DNA from: Rhodopseudomonas sp.
GTDB lineage: Bacteria > Pseudomonadota > Alphaproteobacteria > Rhizobiales > Xanthobacteraceae
Reading direction: 5' to 3'
Assembly (NCBI GenBank): GCA_016124795.1
Contig: WGNB01000060.1
Span: 1 to 59,561, forward strand
DNA: 59,561 nucleotides
Shown here: positions 8,633 through 17,547 of the stretch, piece after piece
How the letters are laid out: every line of letters begins with the position of its first letter
Numbering within the stretch: position 1 is the stretch's first letter
Translations under genes and position numbers: made by a program
Notes under the pieces: model-generated
What the model saw: the letters and a program-made list of their open reading frames with translations, nothing else
What the model was told of the DNA's origin: nothing
Databases searched by the model: none

Positions 8633-9880
8633 TTACGCGCCGAATCGCTCGGCCGCGTAAGGCATCGGATCGCAGAACGGCGTTTCACCGCTGATCATTT
8701 CGCCGAGCAGACGGCCGGTCACCGGACCGAGCGTCAGGCCCCAATGCGTGTGGCCGATCGCCAGCCAAAGCCCCTTCTGTCCCGGCGCGCGACCGATCAC
8801 CGGCCGCGAATCCGCGAATGACGGCCGCGCGCCGAGCCAGGTCTTGTCGTCGGCGCGCTCACCGATCGGGAACAGGCCGCGCATCGCCGGCATCAACCGG
8901 TCGAATTGCACCGGCGTCGGCGCGGCATCGCGCGCGGCGAATTCAACGCCGGTGGTCAGGCGAATACCCTGCTCCATCGGCGTAATCAGGCAGCCATGCG
9001 CGACGTCGACCACCGGTCGCGACAGACTGGCGCCAGGCTCGCCCTTGAAATGCCGGTGATAGCCACGCTTAACCGCCATCGGCAGTTTGATGCCCATCGG
9101 CTCAAGCAGATCGGGCGCCCAGGGTCCGAGCGCCACCACGACCTCGGACGAATCGATCGAACCTTCCGCCGTGTCGACCCGCCAGCCGGCACCTGATTTA
9201 TGCAACGTCCGGGCATCGCCCTTCGCCGTGACACCGCCTAGCGCGGCAAATCGCGCGGCATAAGCCTGCGTCAGCGCCAGCGGATTGCTCAGGCTGGCGG
9301 CCGCCGGCCAGAACACCGCGCGCTTGAACACCGGACTGAGCGACGGCTCGAGCTTGCACGCGCCCGCGGCATCCAGCGCCTCGACCGGCAGCCCGTATTC
9401 GCGCGCCAGGTCGAATTCAAGCGTCAGCGCATCGAACACGCGCTCGTCGCGATAGAGTTTCATCCAGCCGGTCTTGCGCAGATAGCGGGTCGCGCCCGAC
9501 TCCAGCATCAGCTTTTCGTGCTCGGCGACGGCGCGCGCGAACAAGGGCCGGTTAAGCCGCGACGTTTCGGCGAGCTTGTCCGGCTGCGAGGCAGCGCGAA
9601 ACGCCAGCAGCCAGGGCGCCACTTTCGGCAGAAAGGTCATGTGATAATTGGCTTCGCTGGCGCGCTTGAGCGCGACCCGGGCCAGCGCCACCAGACCCGG
9701 CGGAAAGGCCGGCGGCAGCACGGTGCTGCCCTCGATCACGCCGGCATTGCCATAAGACGTCTGTTCGCCGATGCCGGCGCGCTCGACCAGCGCGACGCTC
9801 ATGCCGCGTTTGGCCAGATGCAGCGCGATCGATACGCCGACAACGCCGCCACCGAGGACGATTGCATCAGTGCGTGCCAT
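8633..9880 (-). CDS. DadA-like D-amino acid dehydrogenase / FAD oxidoreductase
   Basis: A DAO-fold flavoprotein: the N-terminal dinucleotide motif AIVLGGGVVGVSIALHLAKR, then SYGNAGVI and the C-terminal GHTHWGLTLGPVTGRLLGEM match the DadA branch, which oxidises D-amino acids at the membrane. At 415 residues it has the normal length. The ATG at 9880 follows GAGGAG well spaced. Its start region faces the divergent BASS-like transporter. The exact substrate (D-amino acid or other secondary amine) cannot be fixed from sequence. Confidence 0.88.
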   Translation of the reverse strand: MARTDAIVLGGGVVGVSIALHLAKRGMSVALVERAGIGEQTSYGNAGVIEGSTVLPPAFPPGLVALARVALKRASEANYHMTFLPKVAPWLLAFRAASQPDKLAETSRLNRPLFARAVAEHEKLMLESGATRYLRKTGWMKLYRDERVFDALTLEFDLAREYGLPVEALDAAGACKLEPSLSPVFKRAVFWPAAASLSNPLALTQAYAARFAALGGVTAKGDARTLHKSGAGWRVDTAEGSIDSSEVVVALGPWAPDLLEPMGIKLPMAVKRGYHRHFKGEPGASLSRPVVDVAHGCLITPMEQGIRLTTGVEFAARDAAPTPVQFDRLMPAMRGLFPIGERADDKTWLGARPSFADSRPVIGRAPGQKGLWLAIGHTHWGLTLGPVTGRLLGEMISGETPFCDPMPYAAERFGA

Positions 9881-9969
9881 TATGTCTCCTCAAAGCCTGC
9901 ATGCCGCCCCTGCGCCGTCGCCGGCCCGGCTGCGGCCGCCGTCTATGGATCATCGCCGGCCGAGGGGCT

Positions 9970-10971
9970 ATGAAGACCGCCGTTATCCGGCCGGAGATAC
10001 CCTCAACGATGACTATTCTACAGCTGCCGATCGTGGCGCTGGCCTGGCTTGGCCGGCAGGGCACACGCGCCCTGGCGGCCTCGATCTTTCTCGGCCTAGC
10101 GATGCCGCAACTCGCCGACTACGTGAAGCCCTACCTTGGCCTTACGGTGTTCGTGCTGTTGTTGTTCTCCTACCTGCGCACCGATCCGAGCGCCTTCGGC
10201 CGCATCGTCAGGGCGCCCGGTCTGGCGATTCTGGCCGCGCTCTGGATCATGGTGGCGTTGCCGCTGTTGTTCGGCACAGCCTATGCGTTGACCGGCCTGC
10301 ACGAAACCATGCCGGCGCTCTATACGATCATGATTCTGCATATCGCCATTGCGCCGATTACATCCTCGGCCGCCTTCGCGGCCCTGATGGGCCTCGACGT
10401 CGCCTTCTCACTGGCCGGGCTGATCGTCAGCAGCACGCTGTCGCCGCTCACCACCGTCGCAATGTGTTATCTCTTCCTGGGGACGGCGCTGTTCTCGCCG
10501 ATCGATCTCGGCGTCAAACTGTTCCTGTTCTTCGCAAGCTCGGGCGCCGTCGCTTACGCCATCCACCGCATCGCCGGTCAGGACTGGATCGAACGCCAGA
10601 AGAATTCGATCGACGGCCTCAGCGTCATGGGGGTTTTCATCTTCGCGATCGCGGCGATGGGCGAAGTGCCGCACTATGTGCTGACCCAGCCGCTGTTCGC
10701 GCTCGAACTGCTGGGCTTTGTCGTTGCGCTGACCGCCGCGCTGGTCGGGCTGAGCGTTCTGGTCTTCGCCCGAATCGGCATCGACCGCAGCCTGGCGCTC
10801 GGCCTGCTGGCGGCCTTCCGCAATCTCGGCGTCGTCATGGCCGCACTCGGTGCGACGCTGCCGGATACAGCCTGGTTCTTTTTCGCGCTAGTCCAGCTAC
10901 CGATCTATACCTTCCCGGCTTTGCTGAAACCGCTGGCAAGGCGGCTTCAGCAGGCCGGACCGGATATTTAG
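9970..10971 (+). CDS. Bile acid:sodium symporter (BASS)-like membrane protein
   Basis: An integral membrane protein with about ten hydrophobic helices, for example LTVFVLLLFSYL, LAILAALWIMVALPLLFG and GLIVSSTLSPLTTVAMC. The pattern and the crossover-like SSTLSPLTT resemble the BASS/SBF family, which moves organic anions with Na+. I select the ATG at 9970, three bases after GAGGGG; a later ATG at 10009 is possible, and the frame upstream to 9862 overlaps the DadA-like gene. The four terminal bases overlap the end of the convergent EF-hand gene. The transported substrate is unknown. Confidence 0.72.
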   Translation: MKTAVIRPEIPSTMTILQLPIVALAWLGRQGTRALAASIFLGLAMPQLADYVKPYLGLTVFVLLLFSYLRTDPSAFGRIVRAPGLAILAALWIMVALPLLFGTAYALTGLHETMPALYTIMILHIAIAPITSSAAFAALMGLDVAFSLAGLIVSSTLSPLTTVAMCYLFLGTALFSPIDLGVKLFLFFASSGAVAYAIHRIAGQDWIERQKNSIDGLSVMGVFIFAIAAMGEVPHYVLTQPLFALELLGFVVALTAALVGLSVLVFARIGIDRSLALGLLAAFRNLGVVMAALGATLPDTAWFFFALVQLPIYTFPALLKPLARRLQQAGPDI

Positions 10972-11762
10972 GCGACCGCCGATACGGTCGAGTTCGTCGC
11001 GCTGAGCATCTGCGACTGCATCTTGATCAGTTGCTCCAGCAGATTCGACGCGCTCTTGTTGAAGCTCGATTGGCTCGAATTGCCGTTCGACTGATCGCCG
11101 GTGCTGGACGACGAGGCCGGCGTGGTCATGTCGATCTTGCTGCCATCGGCATAGGAGATGGTGGTCGTGGTCGAGCCGTCGGCGTTGGTCGTCGTCTGAG
11201 TGGTGGCGCCATCGGCGCCAGCGCCCGACAACAAGGCATCGGCGCCGCCGGACCCGCCCGCCCCGCCGCCGCCACCGACGTGATGATGGTGGTGACCGCC
11301 GTGGTCGGCCTTGGTCAACTCGCTCTGCGAAATCGAGCCGTCGCCATTAGTGTCGATCTTGGCGAAGACCGCATCGGCCACCGAACTGCTGGCGCCGGCA
11401 TTGGTGGCGGCGGTCTCGAATTCCGATTGGCTAATTGAACCGTCGCCGTTGGTATCGAGCTTGGAGAAGAATTTCGACTCGGCGCCGCTGCCGGACTGCT
11501 GGCCCTGCGCCGAGATCAACGCAGCCATGGTATCCTGCCCGAACGGCGGGCAGTTCGAGCCCGTCGATGCCGTCGACGAGGTCGTATCCGTCGAGCCGGT
11601 CTGCCCGGACGACGATGGGTCGCTGCTGGACAGCGCCTGCATCAGCATCGATAGCGGATCGGTCGCTGTGCTGGAACCGGTCTTGTTGGATTGGCCCTGT
11701 TGCAGCAGCTGCTGCAAATAGGACAAGGCGCTTGATGAAGACGCGCCCACTGACATCGACAT
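10968..11762 (-). CDS. EF-hand calcium-binding protein, Ser/Gly/His-rich
   Basis: A 264-residue protein with two nearly identical canonical EF-hand loops, [12 protein letters not shown], at about residues 103-114 and 137-148. Each has the Asp-x-Asn-x-Asp-Gly-x-Ile-x-x-x-Glu Ca2+ ligand set. The N-terminus ([15 protein letters not shown]) and the Ser/Thr-rich stretch to about 90 are low complexity. After the second loop comes [14 protein letters not shown], a His/Gly tract able to bind divalent metal, then Thr/Ser-rich sequence. There is no obvious signal peptide. The start at 11762 follows GAGGAG. Similar EF-hand proteins of unknown function occur in Rhizobiales. A Ca2+ buffer or sensor is likely; a secreted or surface role is only a guess. 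Confidence 0.82.
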   Translation of the reverse strand: MSMSVGASSSSALSYLQQLLQQGQSNKTGSSTATDPLSMLMQALSSSDPSSSGQTGSTDTTSSTASTGSNCPPFGQDTMAALISAQGQQSGSGAESKFFSKLDTNGDGSISQSEFETAATNAGASSSVADAVFAKIDTNGDGSISQSELTKADHGGHHHHHVGGGGGAGGSGGADALLSGAGADGATTQTTTNADGSTTTTISYADGSKIDMTTPASSSSTGDQSNGNSSQSSFNKSASNLLEQLIKMQSQMLSATNSTVSAVA

Positions 11763-12056
11763 AACTCTACTCCTCAAACCCGCCGGCCAAGACCCTGGCA
11801 CGAACGTAAGATCAACCGGCGCCTGTCGCACCCGACGCCATCTTTGCAAGCGGCGCGCCAGCCCGCCGGCGGCGGGAAAGTCGTTGTTTTCCTGATGTTT
11901 TCCACAGGGCCCGCGCGCCGCGGCAACGGCCGGCCAGCCCGCCACCCGGCAATTCTTGCCGAAACCCACGCTCAATTTGCCGGTCCGGCGCCCCGCACCG
12001 CGTTGCCCCGCACAGGCCTGCGTGTTACGCGAACGGCGTTCTGGAGAGCCCCTGTC

Positions 12057-12734
12057 ATGACCCGTCCGCTGCTCATCGCGCCGTCAATCCTGGCGGCCGA
12101 TTTCGCCAAATTGGGCGAGGAAGTACGCGCCATCGACGCCGCCGGCGCCGACTGGATTCACGTCGACGTCATGGATGGCCATTTCGTGCCGAACATCTCG
12201 TTCGGCCCGGCGGTCATGGCTTCGGTGCGCGGCGTCACGTCCAAGCCCTTCGACACCCACCTGATGATCAGCCCCTGCGATCCCTATCTTGAGGCCTTCG
12301 CCAAGGCGGGTTCCGACATCATCACCGTCCACACCGAGGCCGGCCCGCATGTCCACCGTTCGTTGCAGGCGATCCGCGCGCTCGGCAAAAGAGCCGGCGT
12401 TACGCTCAATCCCGGCACACCGGTCGGCGTACTGGACAACGTCATCGATCTGGTCGATCTCGTCCTCGTGATGTCTGTCAACCCCGGCTTCGGCGGCCAG
12501 TCGTTCATTGCCTCGCAGCTCGACAAGATCGCCGCGGTCCGCGCGCTGGTCGGCGGCCGCGACATCGACATCGAAGTCGACGGCGGCGTGACCGCCGACA
12601 ATGCCGGCGCGATCGCCGCCGCCGGCGCCAATGTGCTGGTAGCGGGTTCCGCCGTATTCAAAGGCGGCAAATACAAAGAGAACATCGCCGCGATCCGCAA
12701 CGCTGCGGCGCAGGCGCGTGGAGAGATGGCGTGA
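12057..12734 (+). CDS. rpe: Ribulose-phosphate 3-epimerase
   Basis: A TIM-barrel epimerase interconverting ribulose 5-phosphate and xylulose 5-phosphate in the pentose phosphate (and Calvin) pathways. Family landmarks: [15 protein letters not shown] at the N-terminus, [17 protein letters not shown] (metal and catalytic Asp), [14 protein letters not shown] (phosphate loop) and EVDGGV. 225 residues, normal length. The start at 12057 has GGAGAG upstream; the frame upstream to 11844 is not part of the family. A palindromic repeat and purB follow. Confidence 0.96.
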   Translation: MTRPLLIAPSILAADFAKLGEEVRAIDAAGADWIHVDVMDGHFVPNISFGPAVMASVRGVTSKPFDTHLMISPCDPYLEAFAKAGSDIITVHTEAGPHVHRSLQAIRALGKRAGVTLNPGTPVGVLDNVIDLVDLVLVMSVNPGFGGQSFIASQLDKIAAVRALVGGRDIDIEVDGGVTADNAGAIAAAGANVLVAGSAVFKGGKYKENIAAIRNAAAQARGEMA

Positions 12735-12742
12735 AGGTAGTT

Positions 12743-12847
12743 GTCATTCCGGGGCGTGCGATAGCGCGAACCCGGAATCCAGACACAACCGCAATACAAA
12801 CATCTGGATTCCGGGTCCGCTCGCTGACGCGAGCGTCCCGGAATGAC
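12743..12847. repeat. Palindromic intergenic repeat (REP/BIME-like)
   Basis: A 105-base imperfect inverted repeat begins GTCATTCCGG and ends CCGGAATGAC. Its inner arms also match (CCCGGAATCCAGA against CATCTGGATTCCGGG). It fills the gap between rpe and purB and would fold as a long hairpin in either strand. Dispersed elements with these same termini are frequent in Bradyrhizobium and Rhodopseudomonas genomes, from memory. It is the only copy I see in the window. Confidence 0.82.
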
Positions 12848-12861
12848 GGAAAGGCAAAGAC

Positions 12862-14172
12862 ATGATCCCTCGTTATTCCCGTCCCGACATGGTGGCGATC
12901 TGGTCGCCGGAAACCAAGTTCCGCATCTGGTTCGAGATCGAAGCGCATGCCGCCGACGCCATGGCCGAACTTGGCGTCATCCCGAAGGAAGCCGCCGCCG
13001 AAATCTGGGCCAAGGGCAAGGACGCCAAATTCGACGTGGCGCGCATCGACGCCATCGAGGCGGAGGTCAAACACGACGTCATCGCCTTCCTGACCCATGT
13101 CTCGGAAATCGTCGGGCCGCAGGCCCGCTACATGCATTCCGGCATGACTTCGTCGGACGTGCTCGACACCTGCTTCAATGTTCAGCTGGTGCGCGCCGCC
13201 GATATCCTGATCGCCGATGTCGACGCGCTTCTGGCCGCGCTCAAGCGCCGCGCCTTCGAGCACAAGATGACGCCGACGGTCGGCCGTTCGCACGGCATTC
13301 ATGCCGAGCCGACCACCTTCGGCCTCAAGCTGGCGCAGGCCTATGCCGAATTCTCGCGTAACCGCGAACGGCTCGTCGCCGCCCGCAAGGAAGTCGCGAC
13401 CTGCGCGATCTCCGGCGCGGTCGGCACCTTCGCGCAGGTCGACCCTCGCGTCGAAGCCCATGTCGCCAAGGCCATGGGCCTCGAAGTCGAACCGGTATCG
13501 ACCCAGGTGATCCCGCGCGACCGCCACGCCATGTTCTTTGCAACGCTCGGCGTTGTCGCGTCCTCGATGGAACGCATCGCGGTCGAAGTGCGCCATCTGC
13601 AACGCACCGAGGTGCTGGAAGCGGAAGAGTTCTTCTCGGAGAAGCAGAAGGGCTCCTCCGCCATGCCGCACAAGCGCAATCCGGTGCTGTCGGAAAACAT
13701 CACCGGCCTGGCGCGTCTGGTGCGCGGCTACGCCTTGCCGGCGATGGAAAACGTCGCGCTCTGGCATGAGCGCGATATCTCGCATTCGTCGGTCGAGCGC
13801 ATGATCGGGCCGGACGCGACGGTGACGCTCGACTTCGCGCTGGCGCGATTGACCGGGCTCGTCGACAAATGGCTGATCTATCCGGCCAACATGCAGAAGA
13901 ACCTCGACAAGCTCGGCGGCCTGATCCATTCGCAGCGCGTGCTGATCGCGCTGACCAAGGCCGGTGTCGCGCGCGAGGACGCCTATCGGCTGGTTCAGCG
14001 CAACGCGATGAAAGTCTGGGGCGGCGAGAGCAACGACTTCCTCGGGCTCCTGAAGGCCGACCCGGATGTCCGCAAGGCGCTGAGCGACAAGGAACTCGAC
14101 GACAATTTCGATCTAGGCCACCATTTCAAGCACGTCGACACCATATTCAAGCGGGTGTTCGGCGAAAGTTGA
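12862..14172 (+). CDS. purB: Adenylosuccinate lyase
   Basis: A fumarase/aspartase-superfamily lyase. It acts twice in purine synthesis, splitting SAICAR to AICAR and adenylosuccinate to AMP. The superfamily signature GSSAMPHKRNP is present (about residue 268), as are SGMTSSDVLDT and GRSHGIHAEPTTFG with the catalytic His. The length of 436 residues is normal. AAAGG lies ahead of the ATG. The other pur genes of this window (purL, Q, S, C) lie about 15-20 kb away on the other strand. Confidence 0.96.
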   Translation: MIPRYSRPDMVAIWSPETKFRIWFEIEAHAADAMAELGVIPKEAAAEIWAKGKDAKFDVARIDAIEAEVKHDVIAFLTHVSEIVGPQARYMHSGMTSSDVLDTCFNVQLVRAADILIADVDALLAALKRRAFEHKMTPTVGRSHGIHAEPTTFGLKLAQAYAEFSRNRERLVAARKEVATCAISGAVGTFAQVDPRVEAHVAKAMGLEVEPVSTQVIPRDRHAMFFATLGVVASSMERIAVEVRHLQRTEVLEAEEFFSEKQKGSSAMPHKRNPVLSENITGLARLVRGYALPAMENVALWHERDISHSSVERMIGPDATVTLDFALARLTGLVDKWLIYPANMQKNLDKLGGLIHSQRVLIALTKAGVAREDAYRLVQRNAMKVWGGESNDFLGLLKADPDVRKALSDKELDDNFDLGHHFKHVDTIFKRVFGES

Positions 14173-14178
14173 CATTGA

Positions 14179-14733
14179 ATGACTGACATCGCGACCGGCC
14201 GGGTCGTAGCCGTCTGCGCCGCCAAGGGCCACAACTTCAGCAAGCCGCCGTGCCTGAGCATTCGGCTTGTGCCGGGTCTTGGCGTCGAAGGCGACGCCCA
14301 TAACGGCGAGAAGGTCAAGCACATCTACCTCGCGCGCAAGAACCCCGACGCGCCGAACCTGCGTCAGGTTCATCTGATGCACCGCGAGTTGTTCGACGAA
14401 GTCCGCGCCAAGGGCTTCAACGTGACGCCCGGCGATCTCGGCGAGAATATCACCACCGAGGGCATCAACCTGCTCGGCCTGTCGGCCGGCACGATCCTTT
14501 ACATCGGCGATACCGCGGCCATCGAAATCACCGGGCTGCGCAATCCCTGCCACCAGATCGATGCGTTCCAGAAAGGTCTGCTCAAGGCCACGCTCACCAA
14601 GGACGCCGACGGCAAGGTGCTGCGCAAGACCGGCATTATGAGTATCGTCAAAGCCGGCGGCGACATCCGGCCCGGCGATACGATCCGCGTCGAGCCGCCG
14701 GCCGGCCCCTATCGTCCGCTACCTTTGGTGTAA
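14179..14733 (+). CDS. MOSC domain protein (small, YiiM-like)
   Basis: A 184-residue single MOSC (molybdenum cofactor sulfurase C-terminal) domain. The conserved Cys that would bind Mo is Cys124 in TGLRNPCHQIDAFQKGL, and GDLGENITTEGI is the usual preceding block. Such proteins bind Mo cofactor or act as small Mo-dependent reductases; the substrate here is unknown. It lies six bases after purB and three before the next hydrolase, so the three are probably one transcript. It is distinct from the larger MOSC-rubredoxin module at 24.8-25.7 kb. Confidence 0.85.
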   Translation: MTDIATGRVVAVCAAKGHNFSKPPCLSIRLVPGLGVEGDAHNGEKVKHIYLARKNPDAPNLRQVHLMHRELFDEVRAKGFNVTPGDLGENITTEGINLLGLSAGTILYIGDTAAIEITGLRNPCHQIDAFQKGLLKATLTKDADGKVLRKTGIMSIVKAGGDIRPGDTIRVEPPAGPYRPLPLV

Positions 14734-14735
14734 CC

Positions 14736-15317
14736 ATGCGCGATGCCTCGACGGAGTTCGATTTTCTGGTGCTGCCGGGCCTGAGCAATTCCGGTGTCGA
14801 TCACTGGCAATCTTACTGGTGCCTCGCCTTCCGCAATGCTTCGCGGGTCTTGCAGGACGATTGGGACGCGCCCGTGGTCGACGACTGGCTCAAGCGCCTG
14901 AACGCCGCGGTCGCGGCCGGCACGCGCCCGGCGGTCCTGATCTGCCACAGCCTGTCCTGTTCGCTCGCCGCCCACTGGGCCGCGCAAAATCCGCCTGGAC
15001 GGGTTGTCGCCGCCTTGCTGGTCGCGCCGTCGGACGTCGAGGACCCGGCGCATACGCCGGACAGCGTGCGCAATTTCGCACCGATCCCGCTGGTGAAGTT
15101 CGCCATCCCGACCATGGTCGCGGCCAGCGTCGACGATCCCTATGTCACGCTGGAACGCGCGCGGGCATTCGCGACCGCGTGGGGCTCGGACTTCTGTAAT
15201 GTCGGCGAACTCGGCCACATCAATTCGGCGTCGCGGCTGGAATTCTGGCCGCAAGGCCTGGTGCTGCTCGGGCAATTGCTGGCCCTCGTCGCGCCTTGCT
15301 CAACGGCCGAACAATAA
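14736..15317 (+). CDS. RBBP9/YdeN-type alpha/beta hydrolase
   Basis: A short alpha/beta hydrolase (193 residues). The nucleophile elbow is LICHSLSC, with Ser72 in an H-S-L-S context instead of the common G-x-S-x-G, as in RBBP9/YdeN proteins. LGHINSAS near the C-terminus supplies the catalytic His, and SVDDPYV the acidic loop. Function in bacteria is unknown; serine hydrolase activity is likely. It follows the MOSC gene by three bases. Its last 18 bases overlap the end of the convergent dsbB. Confidence 0.85.
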   Translation: MRDASTEFDFLVLPGLSNSGVDHWQSYWCLAFRNASRVLQDDWDAPVVDDWLKRLNAAVAAGTRPAVLICHSLSCSLAAHWAAQNPPGRVVAALLVAPSDVEDPAHTPDSVRNFAPIPLVKFAIPTMVAASVDDPYVTLERARAFATAWGSDFCNVGELGHINSASRLEFWPQGLVLLGQLLALVAPCSTAEQ

Positions 15318-15866
15318 ATAGCCGGTCGGGTTTTCCGGCAACAGCCAGTGAAAACCGGCTTCGGCGATCACCGAGCCGATATTGGCGACGACGACGACCG
15401 CCAGGGCGGTCGCAGTTGCCGCGGCGACCGGACGCCACCGCTCAATAAGGCCATCGTTAAACCAGACGGTGCCGATCAACATGATCGCGTTGGCCGCGAT
15501 ATGCGCGAGAAACGCGATCAGGCACCACGTATAAAGATGCAGACCCAGCACCGGCGCGCCGTAACCGGGATCGTTGGGCAGAATATGCAGCAGCACCTGC
15601 CGGGCCGAGGCCGCGGCGCCGACCAATCCGGCAAGAATCGAGATACCGGCAGCGGTAGCAATCGTGCGAGCCGTGACGTCGCCGTTACGCTGGCCAATCA
15701 ATAAATAGATTGGCCCGAGTGCGCACAGCATCAAACCGATGCGCTGCAACGTACACAAAGGACATGGCGGCTCGCCGGTCAGCAATTGCACGGCGAAGGC
15801 CGCGATAAGCACCAGGATCAGCACCCAGGCATTCGCGGTCGCGGCAAGTCGATAAAGGCGCGCCAT
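15300..15866 (-). CDS. dsbB: DsbB-like disulfide bond formation protein
   Basis: A four-helix inner-membrane protein of the DsbB family, which oxidises DsbA and passes electrons to quinone. The first periplasmic loop keeps the redox pair Cys35-Pro-Leu-Cys38 (GEPPCPLCTLQRIG) and the quinone-binding Arg42. The second periplasmic loop (ILPNDPGYGAPVLGLHLYTWC) lacks the usual second cysteine pair; only one Cys, in the following helix, remains. It may therefore use a shortened relay or another partner. 188 residues. Its ATG overlaps the stop of an upstream 51-residue membrane protein by one base (TGATG). Confidence 0.88.
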   Translation of the reverse strand: MARLYRLAATANAWVLILVLIAAFAVQLLTGEPPCPLCTLQRIGLMLCALGPIYLLIGQRNGDVTARTIATAAGISILAGLVGAAASARQVLLHILPNDPGYGAPVLGLHLYTWCLIAFLAHIAANAIMLIGTVWFNDGLIERWRPVAAATATALAVVVVANIGSVIAEAGFHWLLPENPTGYLLFGR

Positions 15867-16021
15867 CAGAAGCTCAGATTCAGCGGTGTCGTCATGTCAC
15901 TGACGAGATAGCCGGCGACCGCAGCCAATGTGGCAAGAAACAAAGGCAGCGACGCACGGGACCCGCGCCACATCGCCGCGAGCACGATCAAGACGGCACA
16001 CATAAAAACGGCATAGAGCAT
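15866..16021 (-). CDS. Small membrane protein upstream of dsbB (DUF5993-like)
   Basis: A 51-residue protein that begins MLYAVFMCAVLIVLAAMW and ends MTTPLNLSF. It has two hydrophobic segments (about 2-17 and 24-41) split by the basic turn WRGSRAS. The stop codon shares its last base with the dsbB start (TGATG), so the two are translationally coupled. I recognise it as the DUF5993-type neighbour of dsbB in Rhizobiales. Function is unknown; a DsbB partner or stabiliser is the natural guess. It has one Cys (residue 8, in the first helix). Confidence 0.78.
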   Translation of the reverse strand: MLYAVFMCAVLIVLAAMWRGSRASLPLFLATLAAVAGYLVSDMTTPLNLSF

Positions 16022-16170
16022 GGCAGGCCTCCCAAGAGTCGAAGCCTAGCCGATTCTGCCGGCGCTCCGCCACGAACAACGCCGCCGCGCGAATTTATCC
16101 CAACGCGCTGATCATAACGCAATCCGGCGATCGGCTGACGCGCCGTGTTCAAGCGCGCCAGCCGCAACGA

Positions 16171-16536
16171 TTAGCGATGATGCCAGCGATGATGACCGTG
16201 CCAGCCGTTATGCCAGCGCCGGCCGCCAAAGCCAAACACGACCGGCGGTGGCGGCGCGGGTTCGACATAGACCGGCGCGGCCGCATAGGCGCCGCCGTCG
16301 CCGAGATAGTTGGCGCTGGCAAAGCCGACCGCGCCGCGCCAGTTCACCCGGCACCAGGCGCCGCCGCAACCGAGTACGCGCACATGCGCACCGGCCGGCA
16401 TGGTGTCGATCACGCGATAATTGGTGCCCGGACCGCTGCGCAGATTGAGGTCGCCGGTCACGGTGGCGGCCGAAGCAATGCCGGCCGAGGCCAGCACAAC
16501 GCCGGCCGCCAATGTCAATACTTTCAGTTTCATCAT
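16171..16536 (-). CDS. Secreted SH3 domain protein
   Basis: A 121-residue exported protein. A signal peptide (MMKLKVLTLAAGVVLASAGIA in two parts) is followed by a bacterial SH3 domain: ATVTGDLNLRSGPGTNYRVI, AGAHVRVLGC and WCRVNWRGAVGFASANYL. The C-terminus is Pro-rich and then His/Trp-rich (RRWHNGWHGHHRWHHR). AAAGGA lies ahead of the ATG at 16536. SH3b domains usually bind peptidoglycan or cell-wall peptides. The two Cys of the domain may form a disulfide, fitting the nearby dsbB, but that link is inference. Confidence 0.85.
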   Translation of the reverse strand: MMKLKVLTLAAGVVLASAGIASAATVTGDLNLRSGPGTNYRVIDTMPAGAHVRVLGCGGAWCRVNWRGAVGFASANYLGDGGAYAAAPVYVEPAPPPPVVFGFGGRRWHNGWHGHHRWHHR

Positions 16537-16743
16537 TGCACGTCCTTTCAATCGATTATTGGGTGAAAGCCCCCATCTCGAAGAAAACGGCTCAGGCCGC
16601 TCTTGGTTCGGATATTCCCCGCATTCGCTTGAATGATCGCTGAACAATGGCGCCCGACACATGAACGGTTCCGCGCCGCGACCTATTGTCACCCGCGCCG
16701 GGACATGGCTTATGCTCGCCTTCCACCGTGATTCCAAAGAGCC

Positions 16744-17547
16744 ATGGCTAACCTTACCGATCGTTCAGAAAGCGGCGCGCCGACTGTCCTGATCTTCGAC
16801 TCCGGCGTCGGCGGCCTGACCGTCTTCCGCGAGGTCGCCGTGGCGCGCCCCGATGCGCGCTATATCTATGTCGCGGACGATGCCGGTTTTCCTTATGGCA
16901 ATCAGCCGGAGCAGAAACTGATCGCGCGCATTGTCGCTGTCGTCGGTCAGGCGATTGCCGAGCACAAACCCGATCTGGTGGTCGTGGCCTGCAATACCGC
17001 GTCGACGCTGGCGCTGGCGGCCTTGCGCGCCGCTTATACGGTGCCTTTCGTCGGTACAGTGCCGGCGATCAAGCCGGCTTGCGCGCAATCGCAAAGCAAG
17101 CGCATCGCCGTGCTCGGCACGCTCGCCACCGTCGGACTTGAATATACCAAGACGCTGATTCGTGAGTTCGCGTCCGGCTGCGATGTCGTGCTGGTCGGCT
17201 CGCGCCATCTGGCGTCATATGCCGAGCGCGAACTGGCCGGACAGCCGGTGAGCGATGCCGAGATCGCCAGCGAGATCGCCGGCTGCTTCGTCGACAGCGA
17301 CAACCGCCGCACCGACACGGTGGTGCTGGCCTGCACGCATTATCCGCTGTTGCTGGAACGCTTTCGCAGATTGGCGCACTGGCCGGTGACCTTCATCGAC
17401 CCGGCGCCGGCGATAGCGCGACGAGTCGCCGACCTGTTGCGCGGCCGGCCGGTGTCGGGGGGCGCGATCCGGCCGCGCATCGTTTTCACGTCGGGACAGG
17501 CGCCAGCGCCGGCCCTGGCGACGTTCCTGACCAGCTTCGGCTTTTAG
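16744..17547 (+). CDS. murI: Glutamate racemase
   Basis: A cytoplasmic racemase supplying D-glutamate for peptidoglycan. The two catalytic cysteines are Cys83 (VVACNTAS) and Cys198 (VLACTHYPLL), with the N-terminal FDSGVGGLTV carrying the Asp-Ser pair. 267 residues, normal. It stands alone. Its final four bases overlap the end of the convergent terC gene. Confidence 0.95.
   Translation: MANLTDRSESGAPTVLIFDSGVGGLTVFREVAVARPDARYIYVADDAGFPYGNQPEQKLIARIVAVVGQAIAEHKPDLVVVACNTASTLALAALRAAYTVPFVGTVPAIKPACAQSQSKRIAVLGTLATVGLEYTKTLIREFASGCDVVLVGSRHLASYAERELAGQPVSDAEIASEIAGCFVDSDNRRTDTVVLACTHYPLLLERFRRLAHWPVTFIDPAPAIARRVADLLRGRPVSGGAIRPRIVFTSGQAPAPALATFLTSFGF

Noticed and set aside
9771-11438. 555-residue plus-strand frame running through the BASS-like and EF-hand genes
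   Set aside because: It crosses two genes in other frames and reads as Arg/Pro/Ala-rich noise.
12743-12847. The palindrome considered as part of a CRISPR array or attachment site
   Set aside because: There is only one copy, no spacer pattern and no integrase or cas gene nearby.
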